This document shows, in pieces, positions 52,447-61,799 of a stretch of 64,000 nt of DNA. Source of the stretch: an uncultured Prevotellaceae bacterium (GTDB taxonomy: Bacteria > Bacteroidota > Bacteroidia > Bacteroidales > Bacteroidaceae); NCBI GenBank assembly GCA_946402905.1, contig CAMIYC010000011.1:23257-87256 (forward strand), given 5' to 3'. The position numbers and the translations under genes were made by a program. Positions within the stretch are counted from its first letter, which is position 1, and every line of letters starts with the position of its first letter. The notes under the pieces were generated by a model, which worked only from the letters and a program-made list of their open reading frames with translations, made no database searches and was not told the DNA's origin.

Positions 52447-55026
52447 ATGAAGAACATAAGATCTTTGACTATTCTTTTGGCGGTATGCCTTGTATGCGCA
52501 GAGAGTCGTGCTCTTGTGTTGTCGGCCGATGGTGTCCATGACACTTTGGACATCAGCGGCAACAATACTTCGTCGAGCTACGTTAGCTACGAGCAGAGCA
52601 TTTCCTTGCCCGCCGGCAAGACGCTCGACGTACTGATGGCGCGATATGTCTATTTCAACTCCAGAATCTCCGGCGGCGGCACCCTCTGCCTGTATGCCGG
52701 TGGTGAGCGGTGCTATCTTGGCACAGCCAAGGGTGCGAAATATCCCGACTGGAAAAGCTTCACAGGCGAGGTCCACGTCTATCCGCTGAAGACCAACTCA
52801 CCCTCCGCGGGCTATTATGGCATCATCATGGCGCATGGCGGAAAGACTTTCTCGGCAGAAGACGTCGAGGGCAGTCTCAAGTCGGGCAAGGTGAACATCA
52901 TGATGGAGAACAACCGCGTCATCCTGCATGAAGGTGCCACGCTGGCCTGCGAGTCGGGCACAAGGGGCTTCCGTTTCGGACAGTTGGACACCGAGCCGGG
53001 GTCGGTCATACAGGGATATATGAAGAAAGGTTCCTACAATTCTTATTTCCTCCTGGGTTGCCTCAATACGGATGCCACGTTGGCGGGCGAGATTGCACCC
53101 CCCGATTTCAGCGACCAGCATCGCATCGGTATCATCAAGGAAGGTACTGGCACTTACCGTATTACCGGCAATAACAATTATATCAGCGGTGCCCTGCGCG
53201 TCATGGACGGGCGTGTGATGGTGATGAACGACCGCCAGGAGGCTGAATCCAATCATTGGCGTGGCGCCACGGGTGCCATGGCCGGCAGTCAGGAGGCTGT
53301 GGCCTACGTCTTTGAGCAGGGTGTTCTCGGCGGTACTGGCAATGTGGCCGGCACGGTAGACAATTACGGTGTCATCGAGCCGGGCGAGGATGGCTCCGGT
53401 ACATTGTACCTGAAAAACTATGCGGCCAGCCGCGATGCCCATCTCTATGTCAGGCCGCGCTCGGTGTTGCGCTTTCATATTGGCTCAGCGACCGATTACA
53501 CCCAGTTGGAGGTGGATGGCCACGTGAAATACTACGACCTGTGCCAGGACTTCTCGCAGAGCGACGAGATGCCGGTGGTGGAGCTGTGCCTGGCAGAGGA
53601 TGCCCGGTTGCAAGTCGGCGATGAATTCCGGCTGCTCCATGCCAAAGGCAAGACCTCACAGGCGGGAGCGTGGAGCTTTCGTGCCAAGATGCCCGACCGC
53701 TATACATGGCAGTTGGTGGAGCGCGAGACCGACGATGCTTATGAGGTGTTGGTGCGCCTCGTCTCCCTCGACGATGCCCAGCCGGGCGACGACCCTCATC
53801 CCGGCGACGACCCTGAAGATCCCACGGAGCACATGGGGGCCTATTACGATGATGGCATCGACGACCAGGCGGACACTACACCGCTGCGCGACTATGCCGA
53901 CCGGAATGGGAAAAAGATCGGCACGGCCATCTCCACCTGGAAAAACGACGTGAGCAACGAGAGCCTCGCTGAGACCAAGGAGATAGGCCGCCAGTTCAAC
54001 ATGCTGGTGGCGGAGAACGAAATGAAATTCGACGCTCTGGAGCCCAGCCGCAACCAGTTCTCCTATGGCGCTGCCGACCGTCTGGTCAATTTCGCGCGCC
54101 GTCACGATATGACGTTGCGAGGACATTGTCTGGCCTGGCATTCGCAACTGCCGGAGTGGGTGTCTTCAGACGGAAAGAAAAATGACAAGAACTGGACTCG
54201 TGACGAGGCCCTTGACATTCTCAAGAACCATATCACGCAGGTGGTGAGACACTACAAGGGGAAAGTGACGGAGTGGGATGTCGTCAACGAATGCCTTGAC
54301 GACGATCAGACATCTATCCGCTCCAACCCCGATGGCTACGACCTGCGCACTACCGTGTGGACTCGTGCCATCGGCGAGGATTTCATCGACTCTGCCTTCG
54401 TCTATGCCCATCGGGCTGATCCCGAAGCCCTGCTCTATCTCAACGACTACGGCGTGGAACTGCAGGGCAAGGCGAAGACCACCGCCTTTTACAACCTGGC
54501 CGTGCGTCTGAAAAACAGCGGCATCCCCATCCATGGCGTGGGCTTGCAGTGCCATTTCTCCATCGGCGATGTCGACTCGGTGAAGTTGGAGAACACCATC
54601 CGTCGGTTTGGTGAGGTGGGGCTGAAATGTATCATTACCGAGCTCGACATGGGCATCTCTTCCACCACGGCAGAGAATCTGGAGGAACAGGCGCGCAACT
54701 ACCGCGTCATCACCGATATCGTGCTCAACAACGACCATTGTCCGCACTTCGTCATTTGGGGGCTGAAAGACAACGATAGTTGGCGCAGCGACTCCAGTCC
54801 GTTGCTATACAACTCCGGGCTGGGCAAGAAACCGGCCTACTTTGCCGTGCGCTCCGCGTTGCGACACCGGGTGCTGCAGGCGGAGAAAGAGAGCGTCGAC
54901 CCACCGGTTTCGGCATCCTATCCTGCCGACCGTTCATACTACGACCTTTTCGGACGGCGACTGAGCGGATGCCCGGCTATTCCTGGTATCTATATTCAGG
55001 ATGGAAGAAAAGTGGTGGTGAGATGA
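52447..55026 (+). CDS. Secreted GH10 endo-1,4-beta-xylanase with a large N-terminal beta-rich region
   Basis: This 859-residue protein has a signal peptide (MKNIRSLTILLAVCLVC), about 430 residues of beta-rich sequence resembling autotransporter or beta-helix repeats (GGTGNVAGTVDNYGVIEPG), an acidic proline linker (PGDDPHPGDDPEDP), and a GH10 barrel (about 485-830). WDVVNECL (about 610) holds the acid/base Glu, ITELDMG (about 730) the nucleophile, and RGHCLAWHSQLPEW is also typical. The C-terminal YYDLFGRRL, IPGIYIQDGRK is a sorting-type tail. It cleaves xylan backbones. It starts 15 bases after the GH43 gene. Confidence 0.92.
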   Translation: MKNIRSLTILLAVCLVCAESRALVLSADGVHDTLDISGNNTSSSYVSYEQSISLPAGKTLDVLMARYVYFNSRISGGGTLCLYAGGERCYLGTAKGAKYPDWKSFTGEVHVYPLKTNSPSAGYYGIIMAHGGKTFSAEDVEGSLKSGKVNIMMENNRVILHEGATLACESGTRGFRFGQLDTEPGSVIQGYMKKGSYNSYFLLGCLNTDATLAGEIAPPDFSDQHRIGIIKEGTGTYRITGNNNYISGALRVMDGRVMVMNDRQEAESNHWRGATGAMAGSQEAVAYVFEQGVLGGTGNVAGTVDNYGVIEPGEDGSGTLYLKNYAASRDAHLYVRPRSVLRFHIGSATDYTQLEVDGHVKYYDLCQDFSQSDEMPVVELCLAEDARLQVGDEFRLLHAKGKTSQAGAWSFRAKMPDRYTWQLVERETDDAYEVLVRLVSLDDAQPGDDPHPGDDPEDPTEHMGAYYDDGIDDQADTTPLRDYADRNGKKIGTAISTWKNDVSNESLAETKEIGRQFNMLVAENEMKFDALEPSRNQFSYGAADRLVNFARRHDMTLRGHCLAWHSQLPEWVSSDGKKNDKNWTRDEALDILKNHITQVVRHYKGKVTEWDVVNECLDDDQTSIRSNPDGYDLRTTVWTRAIGEDFIDSAFVYAHRADPEALLYLNDYGVELQGKAKTTAFYNLAVRLKNSGIPIHGVGLQCHFSIGDVDSVKLENTIRRFGEVGLKCIITELDMGISSTTAENLEEQARNYRVITDIVLNNDHCPHFVIWGLKDNDSWRSDSSPLLYNSGLGKKPAYFAVRSALRHRVLQAEKESVDPPVSASYPADRSYYDLFGRRLSGCPAIPGIYIQDGRKVVVR

Positions 55027-55057
55027 CGGGTCACTTGTTGAATAATAATGTTAGAGT

Positions 55058-56893
55058 ATGCGGAAAACGGTTTTGACATGGATATTGACGGCACTGGCTC
55101 TTTCGGCCATGTCGCGACAAGTCTCTTCTCCTGATGGCAAAATCTCCATCAGGACGGAGGGCAGTGGATATGCCATCGCTTATGACGGACAGCCTGTACT
55201 TAGGTTGTCTGAGGTTGGTGTACTAACCTCTGGCAGCAGCGGCCGGCCCTCTTTTGGCAAGATGCGCAAGAATGGACGGGTGAATGTCGACTATCACATG
55301 CTGAGTGGCAAGCGGCTGCATTGTACCAACCGCGCCAATGAGTATTGTTGTGAGGCCCGGGATGCCCAGGGGCGTCGCCAGTGTCTTGTGTTCCGCCTCT
55401 TCGACGATGGCATCGCCTTCCGATACGAGTTGGACGGCTTGCGTGGAGAGACCTTTAAGGAAGAACTGACCACCTGGCACATCGCCGAGGGTACGCGTCG
55501 CTGGATGCAACGGTGGTCGGATGCGTATGAGGGATTCTTCCCTCTGACGACGACCGGCGGTGGAAACAACCACCGGTGGGGGTATCCGGCACTGCTTGAA
55601 CCGTCGGAGGGTGTGTTTGCCTTGCTCACCGAGGCCAACATAGAGCGTCGCCAGAGTGCCTCCTGTCTCTACAACGACCGTCGGGACGATTCCTACAGAG
55701 TGTGCCCCGACGCTGACAGTGTCTCACTGCAGGGAGAGTGGCATACCCCGTGGCGGGTGGCCATCATCGGCCATCTGTCTGATGTGGTGGAGTCGACGCT
55801 CGTCACCGACCTCTCAGAGCCTTGCCGGCTCAAGGATGTCAGTTGGATACACCCCGGCGTCGTGTCATGGGTCTATTGGGCTTACAATCATGGGTCCAAC
55901 GACTACGATATCATCTGCCGTTATGTCGACCTCGCCGTGGCCCTGCATCTGCCCTACGTGCTTATCGATGCCGAGTGGGATGAGATGAAAGACGGCAAGA
56001 CCGTGGAGGATGCGGTGAGATACGCCCTGGAGCATGGTGTAAAGCCGATGATCTGGTACAACTCGTCGGTGGGTTGGATCAACGGCGCACCGGGGCCGAA
56101 GTTCCGTCTCAACCAGCCTGAGGACCGTGAGCGGGAGTTTGCTTGGTGTGAGCGTATCGGCGTGGCGGGAGTGAAGATCGACTTCTTCTCTGGCGACAAC
56201 CAGATGAACATGGAATACTGTATCGACTTGATGGAGAGTGCCGCGAAGCATCATCTGCTGGTCAATTTCCATGGTGCCACCATCCCGCGTGGATGGCAGC
56301 GCACTTATCCTCATCTGCTCACCACGGAGGCGGTGTATGGTGCCGAGTGGTATAACAATGTGCCGACGTTCACCGACAGGGCAGCAGCCCATAACGCCAC
56401 GCTTCCCTTCACGCGCAATGTGATCGGCCCGATGGACTACACCCCGTGTGCTTTCAGCGATTCGCAGCACCCACATATCACCACCCACGCCCACGAACTG
56501 GCACTGACCGTGCTGTTTGAGTCGGGCCTGCAACATCTGGCCGACCGTCCGGAAAGTTTCCTCGCACAACCCGCCCAGGTGAGGCAGTTGCTGTCGGCAC
56601 TGCCCGTGGCATGGGACGAGACACGTCTTGTCTGCGGCTATCCTGGCGACGTGGCCGTGCTGGCCCGGCGCAGTGGCGACACCTGGTATGTAGCAGGGGT
56701 CAATGGCAACGACGAGGAGCGAGAGTTGTCTCTTCCGATGCCTTTCCTCGACGGCAAGTCTGTCTCGGTGCAGACTTTTGCCGATAGCCGGCAGAAAGAC
56801 TCGCCATGGCTCATCACTACCACATCCGTGCTTCCATCTACCATTACCTGCCAGCCCCGTGGCGGTTTCGTGATGCGTGTCAAGTGTCAGTAA
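55058..56893 (+). CDS. GH97 glycoside hydrolase (probable retaining type)
   Basis: The 611-residue exported protein (signal MRKTVLTWILTALALSAM) shows the GH97 layout: an N-terminal beta-sandwich (SSPDGKISIRTE, FRLFDDGIAFRYEL), a barrel (WIHPGVVSWVYWAYNHGSN, LIDAEWDEMK) and a C-terminal beta domain. VAGVKIDFFSGDNQ has aspartate at the barrel position used as nucleophile by retaining alpha-galactosidase-type members, unlike the glutamates of inverting alpha-glucosidases such as SusB. It probably removes alpha-galactose or a similar terminal sugar from hemicellulose side chains. It is 31 bases after the xylanase gene. Confidence 0.88.
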   Translation: MRKTVLTWILTALALSAMSRQVSSPDGKISIRTEGSGYAIAYDGQPVLRLSEVGVLTSGSSGRPSFGKMRKNGRVNVDYHMLSGKRLHCTNRANEYCCEARDAQGRRQCLVFRLFDDGIAFRYELDGLRGETFKEELTTWHIAEGTRRWMQRWSDAYEGFFPLTTTGGGNNHRWGYPALLEPSEGVFALLTEANIERRQSASCLYNDRRDDSYRVCPDADSVSLQGEWHTPWRVAIIGHLSDVVESTLVTDLSEPCRLKDVSWIHPGVVSWVYWAYNHGSNDYDIICRYVDLAVALHLPYVLIDAEWDEMKDGKTVEDAVRYALEHGVKPMIWYNSSVGWINGAPGPKFRLNQPEDREREFAWCERIGVAGVKIDFFSGDNQMNMEYCIDLMESAAKHHLLVNFHGATIPRGWQRTYPHLLTTEAVYGAEWYNNVPTFTDRAAAHNATLPFTRNVIGPMDYTPCAFSDSQHPHITTHAHELALTVLFESGLQHLADRPESFLAQPAQVRQLLSALPVAWDETRLVCGYPGDVAVLARRSGDTWYVAGVNGNDEERELSLPMPFLDGKSVSVQTFADSRQKDSPWLITTTSVLPSTITCQPRGGFVMRVKCQ

Positions 56894-56911
56894 AAACCAA
56901 ACATATCTGTT

Positions 56912-58960
56912 ATGAAAAAAATCTTATCACAGTTCCTCTTCCTGTTTGCCGTGATGGCGGCTGGTGCTCAGAATCCATATCTGCCTCTCTGGGAACATCT
57001 GCCCGACGGTGAGCCGCGCGTGTTTGAAGACCCCGATCATCCCGGGAAGTTCAGGGCATATATCATCGGTTCGCACGACCTTACTTATACTGCCTATTGT
57101 GGCAACGACGTGCGCATGTGGTCGGCGCCGGTGGAAGACCTGAGCCAGTGGCGCGACGAAGGGCCGCTCTTCACGCATTATGTCGACGGACAGTGGGACA
57201 CCATGTACGCCCCCGACCTGGTAGAGGTCAGGGATAAGTCTACCGGCAAGAAGACCTATTACCTCTATCCTCACTCGCGTGGATGGGGCAGGGTGGCCAT
57301 GGTCTGCAAGGGCGATCGCCCCGACGGACCCTTCACTCCCGTCAATCTCACTCCCGACCGGCGCCGATGCCTGCCAGGGTCGCTCATCGACTTCGACCCC
57401 TCGGTGTTTGTTGAGCAAGTCACTGATCCTAAGGATCCTGATTACAGCCGTGGATACCGGGCTTATGTGTTCTATGGCTTCCAGCATTCCACCGCTTGCG
57501 AGCTGGATCCCGACAATATGTATGCCATGCGACCGGGCACACAGCTCCACGACTATTTCATACCGGCCAGCTCCCGTTACGGTGTGGTGCGCGACCCTGA
57601 AGGCACGCAGTATCCCGCTCTCTACAAGGGACAGAATCCCGGCGACTTCAACTTTTTCGAGGCGTCGTCCATACGTCAGGTGGGCAATAAGTATGTGATG
57701 GTGTTCTCGGGTTATTCCGGACCCGACTACGGACTGGGTTCCACCAACTCCGCGCTGCGATATGCCTATGGCGACTCTCCCTTGGGGCCATGGCGTTCGG
57801 GAGGCGTGCTGGTCGACTCTCGCGGTGTCGTGCTCAATGAGGACGGATCGCATCTCACCACCACCAACGCGGCGCACAACACGCACGGGTCGCTACAGGA
57901 GATCAACGGACAGTGGTATGTCTTCTACCATCGTCCACCCCGCGGCTTCGGCAATGCGAGACAGGCCATGGTGGCTCCGGTCAAGATCGTGTGTGACAAA
58001 AAGCCGGTCGCAGAGGGTGGACAGGTGCGTATCACTGCCTACGACCCTTATGCCAAAAACAACGAATGGACTGCATCCGCAGCCGACGGGATGACCTACA
58101 CCGGTGCGGAGGTCACGTCAGAGGGCTTCCAGATTTTCGGACTTCCACCTTATCAATATTATTCTGCCGGCATCGCCTGCTATTTGTCTGACAACAACTG
58201 GATGCAAGACAATCACGACGTATGGAACAACAGCATGGACCTCGCCGGACTGACCAATCATGGCATCGTGGGGTTCAAATATTTCGGTTTTGGAGGCCTG
58301 ACCAAGGATACTAAGGGCGTGAAAGCCTTTGCGGGTGTCAGGAAGGGCGATGCGCCTATGCTTCATCTACGTCTGACGCCAGGCGGCAAAGGGGCTTTCA
58401 AAATACATGTGATGCTCGACGGCCCCTATGCCAATGAGGTATGGAAAGGTCGGGAGATAGGTGTTATCGAGGTGCCGGAGAATGCACCAGGGGTGGCTTC
58501 CGACTATCAGGTGGCCGTGCCGGCGGTTGAGGGGCTGAAAGGCAAGCATGCCATCTATCTCGTCGTCGAAGGTCCCGAAATAGAGCAACCTCAAAACGAC
58601 CGTCCGCGATTCGGAGGCTTCTCCCGGCAACCGCAGCGGCCACAGGGACTCTTCGATCTCCATGGCATTGGCTTTGCTCGGCAGAGCACAACCTGTGAGT
58701 GGCCGGCCGTTCCCAAAGTGACCATCACCGTCGATGGACAAGAATTGCGCATCCCCACCTCTCCTGTCTATGCCACCAATGCCAATGGATATACCGACTT
58801 GTCTCATTATCAGGTCTACGCACCCCTCTCTTCAAGGTCTCTCATCAAGGCCAGTGCGTCCGATCCTTCTGTCTCTATAGAGGTCAGCCCCATAGTGGCA
58901 GGACGTGCCTCCGTAAAATGCACCTACAGGGGGCAGGACAAGATCTTCTTGGTCAACTGA
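56912..58960 (+). CDS. Exported GH43-family protein with C-terminal CBM6-like module
   Basis: This 682-residue protein has a signal peptide (MKKILSQFLFLFAVMAAGA), a GH43-like five-blade propeller (PRVFEDPDHPGKFRAYIIGSHD, TMYAPDLVEVRD, FFEASSIRQVGNKYVMVFS, NTHGSLQEINGQWYVFYHR) and a C-terminal carbohydrate-binding region from about residue 390 (MTYTGAEVTSEGFQIFG, HLRLTPGGKGAFKIHV). ASSIRQ contains the Glu expected as proton donor. It likely acts on arabinose or xylose linkages together with the other enzymes of the operon. It begins 18 bases after the GH97 gene and is the operon's last gene. Confidence 0.85.
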   Translation: MKKILSQFLFLFAVMAAGAQNPYLPLWEHLPDGEPRVFEDPDHPGKFRAYIIGSHDLTYTAYCGNDVRMWSAPVEDLSQWRDEGPLFTHYVDGQWDTMYAPDLVEVRDKSTGKKTYYLYPHSRGWGRVAMVCKGDRPDGPFTPVNLTPDRRRCLPGSLIDFDPSVFVEQVTDPKDPDYSRGYRAYVFYGFQHSTACELDPDNMYAMRPGTQLHDYFIPASSRYGVVRDPEGTQYPALYKGQNPGDFNFFEASSIRQVGNKYVMVFSGYSGPDYGLGSTNSALRYAYGDSPLGPWRSGGVLVDSRGVVLNEDGSHLTTTNAAHNTHGSLQEINGQWYVFYHRPPRGFGNARQAMVAPVKIVCDKKPVAEGGQVRITAYDPYAKNNEWTASAADGMTYTGAEVTSEGFQIFGLPPYQYYSAGIACYLSDNNWMQDNHDVWNNSMDLAGLTNHGIVGFKYFGFGGLTKDTKGVKAFAGVRKGDAPMLHLRLTPGGKGAFKIHVMLDGPYANEVWKGREIGVIEVPENAPGVASDYQVAVPAVEGLKGKHAIYLVVEGPEIEQPQNDRPRFGGFSRQPQRPQGLFDLHGIGFARQSTTCEWPAVPKVTITVDGQELRIPTSPVYATNANGYTDLSHYQVYAPLSSRSLIKASASDPSVSIEVSPIVAGRASVKCTYRGQDKIFLVN

Positions 58961-58990
58961 GCAATAGTGTCATTGCGAAGGACCCAAGGG

Positions 58991-59760
58991 CTTTTTATCA
59001 AGAATTAAAGAATTAAAGAATTCTCCTTACAAGCAACTACTTAGGTAACTACAATTCTTTAATTCTTTAATTCTTGATAAAAAGATATTTGACAGTCTTA
59101 TCACGAATTATAGAATTAAAGAATTCTCTTTACAAGCAATTCCTTAGGTAACTATAATTCTTTAATTCTATAATTCTTGATAAAAAGATATTTGACAGTC
59201 TTATCATGAATTATAGAATTAAAGAATTCTCTTTTCAAGCAGCTACTTAGGTAACTAAAATTCTTAAATTCTATAATTCTTGATAAAAAGATATTTGACA
59301 GTCTTATCAAGAATTATAGAATTAAAGGATTCTCCTTGAGAGCAGCCACTTTAGTAACTACAATTCTTTAATTCTTTAATTCTTGATAAAAAGATATTTG
59401 TCAGTCTTATCAAGAATTATAGAATTATAGAATTCTCTTTACAAGCAACTCTTAGGTAACTAAAATTCTTTAATTCTATAATTCTTGATAAAAGATATTT
59501 GACAGTCTTATCAAGAATTATAGAATTATAGAATTCTCCTTACAAGCAACTACTTAGGTAACTACAATTCTTAAATTCTTTAATTCTTGATAAAAAGATA
59601 TTTGACAGTCTTATCACGAATTATAGAATTAAAGAATTCTCCTTACAAGTATCCACTTAGGTAACTACAATTCTATAATTCTTGATAAAAAGAATTCTCC
59701 TTGAGAGCAGCCACTTTAGTAACTAAAATTCTTAAATTCTATAATTCTTGATAAAAAGAT
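58991..59760. repeat. Array of about eight 103-base hairpin units
   Basis: Seven to eight imperfect tandem copies of about 103 bases fill most of the space between the GH43 gene and the TGS-kinase gene. Each unit has a left arm (CAAGAATTATAGAATTAAAG...), a middle (CTTACAAGCAACTACTTAGG), a right arm complementary to the left (...CTTTAATTCTATAATTCTTG) and a spacer (GATATTTGACAGTCTTAT). In the first unit the arms are perfect over 32 bases (58991-59022 with 59053-59084) around a 30-base loop. The last two units are shortened. Changes between copies often occur as matched changes in both arms. No ORF is convincing. Confidence 0.95.
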
Positions 59761-59775
59761 AATGAACCCTGCTTA

Positions 59776-61458
59776 TCACCGATACGTAAAGCTGGAGCCT
59801 CCTACGAACTCTCTCATGATGCTTGTGGGAGGAATCTCCTTGTCGCTCACGGGGATGAAATAGTGGATGAACTTCAGCAGACGGTGGGCCTCCGAGTATT
59901 CAGGACAGTTCTTGGGCACCGACGCAAGGATGATTTCGGCGTGTGTGCGCAGAACGGCAAACTCGATGTTGAGCGCAGAGTTGAACATGGCATCGGCATT
60001 CTCCTGGAACGGTAGGATCCATTGCTCCTCGGCTTCACATACGTTGGGCCACATCCTGATGGTCTCTTGCGCCGTGTAGGCTCCCTTGTTGTAGTCGCGG
60101 ATGATGCGACGCAGCAGGCGGTTGTCATGGGTCGGGATCCAGTTGTGGTCGTCGAGTGAAATGCTCGTCAGGGCAGAGACGAAAATCTTGTATTTCAGCG
60201 TGTCGGAGATTTCTTTTGTCAACTCGGGATTCAGGGCGTGGATGCCCTCAATGATTAGCACGCAGTCATTCTGCAACTTGAGCTTCTTGCCGTTGTACTC
60301 ACGTTTGCCGGTCACGAAATTGTATTCCGGCACCTCCACTCGCTCGCCGTTCATCAGTCGTTGCAGGTGGTTCTCAAGCAGGGCGCAGTCTACCGTTTTG
60401 ATGTTGTCGAAGTCATACTGGCCGTTGGGAAGCAGGGGCGTGTCCACACGGTTCACAAAGTAGTCGTCGGTGGAGAAAGAGATGGGGTGAAGGCCGCAGG
60501 CCATCAGCTGTACAGAGAGACGCTTGCAAAACGTCGTCTTACCCGAACTCGACGGACCCGTGATGAGCACGATGCGTATCGGGTCTTTTTCCGCACGGAA
60601 ACGGGCATCGATGTCTTCGGCTATCTTCACGATCTTCTTCTCCTGCAGTGCCTCGCTCACCTGTATCAGTTTGGAGGCCTGGCCGCGCAGCACCGCCTTG
60701 TTCACGTCGCCGGCGTTGGACAGACGCATGATCACATCCCAATGCACCTTCTCGGCAAACATCTCATAGGTCTTGGGCTGGTCGATCTTTTCGGCCAGGC
60801 GCAGCGGGTCTTTCTTGTCGGGAACACGCAGCAGCAGACCGTCGCCGAAGCGCTCCAGCCCCCACACTTTCAGATAGCCCGCAGAAGGCACGAGCGGACC
60901 GTAGTAATAGTCTACCGTGTCACCCAGCATGTAGTAGTCGGTGTAGATCTGTCCGCTGGTCTCCGTCAGTTTCACCTTGTCGCTGAAACCGCGCTCAGAG
61001 AAGATGCGCAGCGCCTCCTCCGTGGTGGCTTCAAAGCGGCGGAAGGGCATGTCGAGGTTGATGATCTGTTGCATACGCTCTTTGATGCGGTCGATGTCGC
61101 TGTCGGTGAAAGCGTCATTGCCGCGTCGCTTCAGGTTGCAGTAGTAGCCGCGAGAGAGCGGGTGCTCGATGAAGAGTTTACTTCCAGGGAATACGTCGCA
61201 AACGGCTTTATAGAGCACAAAGCACAGTGAGCGTACATACACACGGTGCCCGGACCCTTCGCGGGCATCGAGAAATTCCACGTCACGGTTTTGGAAGAGT
61301 CTGAATTTCAAGCCTTGTGAGGCGTTGTTGACTTTTGCTGAGACGACGGGGTAGGGGAGGTGGATATCCTCGGCAAACTCCTGATAGACGTCAAGCAGTG
61401 AGCACCCTTCTGGGAAGCTCTTGGTCACATTGTTGTTCTTGCAGCGGATTTGTAGCAT
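59776..61458 (-). CDS. TGS-domain and uridine kinase-like nucleoside kinase
   Basis: The 560-residue protein begins with a TGS-like ubiquitin fold (MLQIRCKNNNVTKSF), then a region resembling the second additional domain of threonyl-tRNA synthetase (FIEHPLSRGYYC, FRRFEATTEEALRIF), and a C-terminal P-loop kinase: GPSSSGKTTF (about 299), FSTDDYFVNR, YDFDNIKTVD and IEGIHALN, as in uridine kinase/phosphoribulokinase enzymes. This fusion is common in Bacteroidales and Clostridia, where it is annotated as a nucleoside kinase; the exact substrate is unclear. Start 61458 follows the upstream promoter repeat; the track's start adds eight residues. Confidence 0.88.
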   Translation of the reverse strand: MLQIRCKNNNVTKSFPEGCSLLDVYQEFAEDIHLPYPVVSAKVNNASQGLKFRLFQNRDVEFLDAREGSGHRVYVRSLCFVLYKAVCDVFPGSKLFIEHPLSRGYYCNLKRRGNDAFTDSDIDRIKERMQQIINLDMPFRRFEATTEEALRIFSERGFSDKVKLTETSGQIYTDYYMLGDTVDYYYGPLVPSAGYLKVWGLERFGDGLLLRVPDKKDPLRLAEKIDQPKTYEMFAEKVHWDVIMRLSNAGDVNKAVLRGQASKLIQVSEALQEKKIVKIAEDIDARFRAEKDPIRIVLITGPSSSGKTTFCKRLSVQLMACGLHPISFSTDDYFVNRVDTPLLPNGQYDFDNIKTVDCALLENHLQRLMNGERVEVPEYNFVTGKREYNGKKLKLQNDCVLIIEGIHALNPELTKEISDTLKYKIFVSALTSISLDDHNWIPTHDNRLLRRIIRDYNKGAYTAQETIRMWPNVCEAEEQWILPFQENADAMFNSALNIEFAVLRTHAEIILASVPKNCPEYSEAHRLLKFIHYFIPVSDKEIPPTSIMREFVGGSSFTYR

Positions 61459-61477
61459 AATAAGCTTTTTTTGTGTG

Positions 61478-61735
61478 GGCAAAGTTACGAAAAGTCGAGC
61501 GAAAAACCAAACTTGTTTGAGTTTTTCCGAGACGAAGTAACTTCGCCACGAAGTGGCAAAGTTTACGAAAAGTCGAGCGAAAAACCAAACTTGTTTGAGC
61601 TTTTCCGAGACGGAGTAACTTCACCATGTCATGGTAAAGTTACGAAAAGTCGAGAGGAGAACAAAATGAATTTATTCATTTTTTATCCCGAGACGGAGTA
61701 ACTTCGCCACAAAGTGGCAAAGTTACGATAAGTTT
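61478..61735. repeat. Repeated promoter-bearing intergenic units
   Basis: Three to four copies of a unit of about 78 bases recur at 61478, 61555, 61633 and, in part, 61716: GGCAAAGTTACGAAAAGTCG, then AGCGAAAAACCAAACTTG, then TTCCGAGACGGAGTAACTTC, then a small palindrome around GCCACGAAGTGGC. Each start is a TAACTTTG-like -7 element on the minus strand, exact in copies 1 and 4, with an inserted base in copy 2 and TAACTTTA in copy 3. Copy 3 has lost the middle and instead contains an A/T-rich stretch. Confidence 0.85.
61480..61511 (-). promoter_or_regulatory. Promoter of the TGS-kinase gene within a repeat
   Basis: On the minus strand TTTG (61508-61511), exactly 20 bases, then TAACTTTG (61480-61487). 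This is a full Bacteroidetes promoter about 22 bases before the start codon. It belongs to a repeat unit that recurs upstream. Confidence 0.75.
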
Positions 61736-61765
61736 TGTCGATTTCCTAAAAAAGAGCTATCTTTG
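61734..61765 (+). promoter_or_regulatory. Promoter of the VanX-like gene
   Basis: TTTG (61734-61737), exactly 20 bases, then TATCTTTG (61758-61765). The predicted transcript starts about 61772, which makes the track's start codon at 61770 unlikely and favours ATG 61800. Confidence 0.8.
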
Positions 61766-61799
61766 TCGATTGAAAATGCCAACTTATTTAGAAATATCT

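Noticed and set aside
58991-59760. CRISPR array
   Set aside because: The spacing is regular but there are no unique spacers: the whole 103-base unit, including the part between the arms, is repeated. No cas gene is near.
61478-61735. CRISPR-like or insertion-sequence remnant
   Set aside because: Repeat units are contiguous, contain promoter motifs and lack spacers; no transposase fragment is visible in any frame.
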